Source: Pseudomonadota bacterium
GTDB taxonomy: Bacteria > Pseudomonadota > Alphaproteobacteria > Caulobacterales > Caulobacteraceae
DNA: 14,234 nucleotides
Direction of reading: 5' to 3'
Assembly: GCA_023416055.1 (NCBI GenBank)
Contig: JAEZIH010000056.1
Coordinates: 1-14,234 of the forward strand
A program made the translations under genes and the position numbers. Within the stretch, counting starts at the first letter, position 1. Every line of letters starts with the position of its first letter. Below, in pieces: positions 12,943 through 14,234 of this stretch. The notes below the pieces were generated by a model. It did not search any database. It was not told the origin of the DNA and saw nothing but the letters and a program-made list of their open reading frames with translations.

Positions 12943-13680
12943 TCAGGCCGGCTCACCCTGGTAGTCCACGACGTGGCGGCCCCGCACCATGCGCACGAAG
13001 GGCAGGGGCCGGTCCGGATCGGTCAACCGTTCCGCCACCTCGGCGAGGACGAAGCGGGTGATGGCGGGCAGGTCGAGGCCGCGGGCCTCGTCCAGCGGCA
13101 GCCAGGCGATCTCGTCCAGTTCGCCGGAGCCGGCGGTCGGCTCGGGATGCAGCAGGGCCGAGGCGTCGGCCATGAAGAAGCGGGCGTCGAAGCGGCGCGT
13201 CCGCCCGGGCGGGGTGATGGCGCGGGCGACGTAGGACAGCGCGGCAAGATCGGGCAGGGCGCCTTCGGCCCGGAACTCGCGCCACGGGCCGGCCACGGAA
13301 ACGGGAGGGGCCGGTTCGGCCAGCAGCAGGCCGGTCTCCTCGAAGGTTTCGCGCACGGCGGCGAGGGCCAAGGCGCGGGCGCGGCGCGGCGGGAGCTCTC
13401 GCTGCAGGCGGGCGGCGGCGGCGCGCGGAAGCTCGTTGGCCGAGGCGGCGGTGAAGTCGGCGCGCTCGATGCGGCCGCCGGGGAAGACCCATTTCGAGGC
13501 CATGAAGACGTGACCGGGGGCGCGGCGACCCATCAGCACGTGCCAGCCGTCGGCCTCACGGCGGGTCAGGATCAGCGTCGCGGCGTCCTTCGGCCGCTGG
13601 CGGCCGCCGGTGCGGGGCGCGTCGCGCAGATCCTGGGCGGCGTCGAAGGGCTGGGCGGCGGCGGGCGGGAGACGGGACAT
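12943..13680 (-). CDS. NUDIX hydrolase with an interrupted Nudix box
   Basis: NUDIX enzymes cleave nucleoside diphosphates linked to another group. The 245-residue product has AATLILTRR and KWVFPGGRIE (63-72), the start of the fold and box, but the catalytic half of the box, RETFEETGLLL (110-120, with E111, E114 and E115), comes only after an insertion of about 35 residues. This spacing is typical of NUDT19-like and CoA-type diphosphatases rather than MutT, so a CoA or acyl-CoA substrate is plausible but unproven. The C-terminal part has DARFFMAD and ELDEIAWLPLDEA, also usual in this group. No signal or membrane segment is seen. The ATG at 13680 lacks a strong ribosome binding site. The VOC gene lies 46 bp upstream on the same strand, so the two may be co-transcribed. 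Confidence 0.88.
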   Translation of the reverse strand: MSRLPPAAAQPFDAAQDLRDAPRTGGRQRPKDAATLILTRREADGWHVLMGRRAPGHVFMASKWVFPGGRIERADFTAASANELPRAAAARLQRELPPRRARALALAAVRETFEETGLLLAEPAPPVSVAGPWREFRAEGALPDLAALSYVARAITPPGRTRRFDARFFMADASALLHPEPTAGSGELDEIAWLPLDEARGLDLPAITRFVLAEVAERLTDPDRPLPFVRMVRGRHVVDYQGEPA

Positions 13681-13726
13681 GGACGCCCCAGCGATGCCAC
13701 GCCGGGGCGCCGGTTGGAAGGGCGGC

Positions 13727-14077
13727 TCAGAGTACGCGGCCGACGCGCACAAGCGCGCCGCTGGGGTCGCTGACCGCGAATTCGTAGCAGCCCCACGGCT
13801 TCGGCCGCGGATCGGCCGGGTCGATGATCAGTTCGCGCACCCGGTCGGCCACGGCGTCGACGTCCTCGACGTAGAGGTAGAGACCCAGCGGATTGTCCTC
13901 GACCCTGGCCGGCCAGCCGGGCGTCAGCCTCAGGTGCAGGCGCCAGCCGCGGCCGTCGTCGAGCAGGCGGTAGTCGCCGTGGTCGCTGACCACCTCCAGC
14001 CCGAGGCGGCGGTAGAAGGCGGTGCTCGCCTCCAGATCGCGGGCGGGAACGATGGCGGCGATGTGGTGGGCGGTCAC
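13727..14077 (-). CDS. VOC family protein (glyoxalase/bleomycin-resistance fold)
   Basis: This 116-residue single-domain protein has the VOC layout of two beta-alpha-beta-beta-beta halves. The first runs IAAIVPARDLEASTAFYRRL, GLEVVSDHGDYRLL and LHLRL (about 6-50). The second runs LGLYLYVEDVDAVADRVREL (about 64-83) and CYEFAVSDPSGALVRVGRV at the end. The family includes glyoxalase I, dioxygenases and drug-binding proteins; the metal ligands cannot be assigned safely, so the activity stays open. The start codon is GTG at 14077, supported by AGGAGG six bases upstream. It probably leads a two-gene unit with the NUDIX gene 46 bp downstream. In many genomes short proteins of this kind bind antibiotics or small electrophiles, but nothing here decides that. 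Confidence 0.85.
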   Translation of the reverse strand: MTAHHIAAIVPARDLEASTAFYRRLGLEVVSDHGDYRLLDDGRGWRLHLRLTPGWPARVEDNPLGLYLYVEDVDAVADRVRELIIDPADPRPKPWGCYEFAVSDPSGALVRVGRVL

Positions 14078-14129
14078 GGTTCCCTCCTCGAAAGGCGCTG
14101 TGGGACGCTAGACCTTGTCGCCGCCCGCG

Positions 14130-14234
14130 TCAGCGCCGCTTGCCCTTCCGGACACCTTTCAGCCCGCCGGACGGCTTGCCGCCGTCGCGGGGGCGGCCGC
14201 CGCCGCGCTTGGGATAGCCGCCGCCCTTCGGCCC
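14130..14234 (-). CDS. C-terminal end of a basic glycine-rich protein (5' part outside window)
   Basis: A minus-strand frame is open from the window edge to a TGA at 14130-14132, giving 34 residues. They are very rich in Gly, Lys, Arg and Pro (GPKGGGYPKRGGGRPRDGGK, then a GLKGVRKGKRR end). Tails of this kind occur on DEAD-box RNA helicases and on pseudouridine synthases in alphaproteobacteria, where they bind RNA. The catalytic part is not visible, so neither can be chosen. The frame fits because the codons are high-GC and the stop is followed by a short gap and a well-marked gene on the same strand. Confidence 0.6.
   Translation of the reverse strand, partial: GPKGGGYPKRGGGRPRDGGKPSGGLKGVRKGKRR

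Noticed and set aside
13684..13709. Terminator or attenuator between the VOC and NUDIX genes
   Set aside because: The stem is only about six GC pairs around a 14-base loop with no T-tract.

Overview
The window is high-GC DNA that most resembles the Caulobacteraceae (Brevundimonas, Caulobacter or Phenylobacterium), although the genus cannot be fixed from the sequence alone. The best evidence is the block divK-pleD followed by a convergent OmpA-like gene and rpmG. Its DivK and PleD align residue for residue with the numbering of the Caulobacter crescentus proteins: phospho-acceptor D53 in both, and in PleD an I-site at R359-D362 and GGEEF at 368-372. Several -10 elements also fit the Caulobacter housekeeping type (GCTANAWC).

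Layout. 1-924 is the 3' end of feoB (ferrous iron permease). 998-1483 is a small putative zinc-ribbon protein of unknown role. Next come a tRNA-Thr(TGT) and, all on the minus strand, a DUF1761 membrane protein and a HIT-family protein. A small membrane protein of the Phage_holin_4_2 family follows on the plus strand. 3012-4806 holds a FemAB-like acetyltransferase and a RidA-family protein on the minus strand, separated by a large imperfect palindrome. 4807-5875 is gene-poor and repeat-rich. It carries a second half-copy of that palindrome and a frameshifted DUF559 endonuclease-like gene framed by two inverted copies of a double-hairpin repeat. dinB (DNA polymerase IV) is divergent from divK-pleD. 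The 239 bp between them hold a G-tract repeat with G-quadruplex potential and a CtrA-box-like site.

The rest of the window: OmpA-like protein and rpmG (with a clear intrinsic terminator) on the minus strand; a lipoprotein on the plus strand; a 609-residue fusion of an aspartyl/asparaginyl beta-hydroxylase-like domain with a sulfotransferase; a second lipoprotein; a NUDIX hydrolase with an interrupted Nudix box; a VOC-family protein; and the last 34 codons of a basic, glycine-rich protein.

How the genes work together. divK and pleD overlap by 4 bp and form a two-gene signalling operon: DivK acts in the phosphorelay that controls the cell cycle, and PleD makes c-di-GMP at the developmental transition. 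The rest is mostly monocistronic housekeeping: iron uptake, translesion synthesis, reactive-metabolite cleanup, nucleotide hydrolysis and translation. No prophage, CRISPR array or complete insertion sequence was seen. The most unusual items are the repeats between ridA and dinB, the DUF559 remnant they frame, the G-rich repeat upstream of divK, and the hydroxylase-sulfotransferase fusion with a promoter placed as if for a leaderless mRNA.
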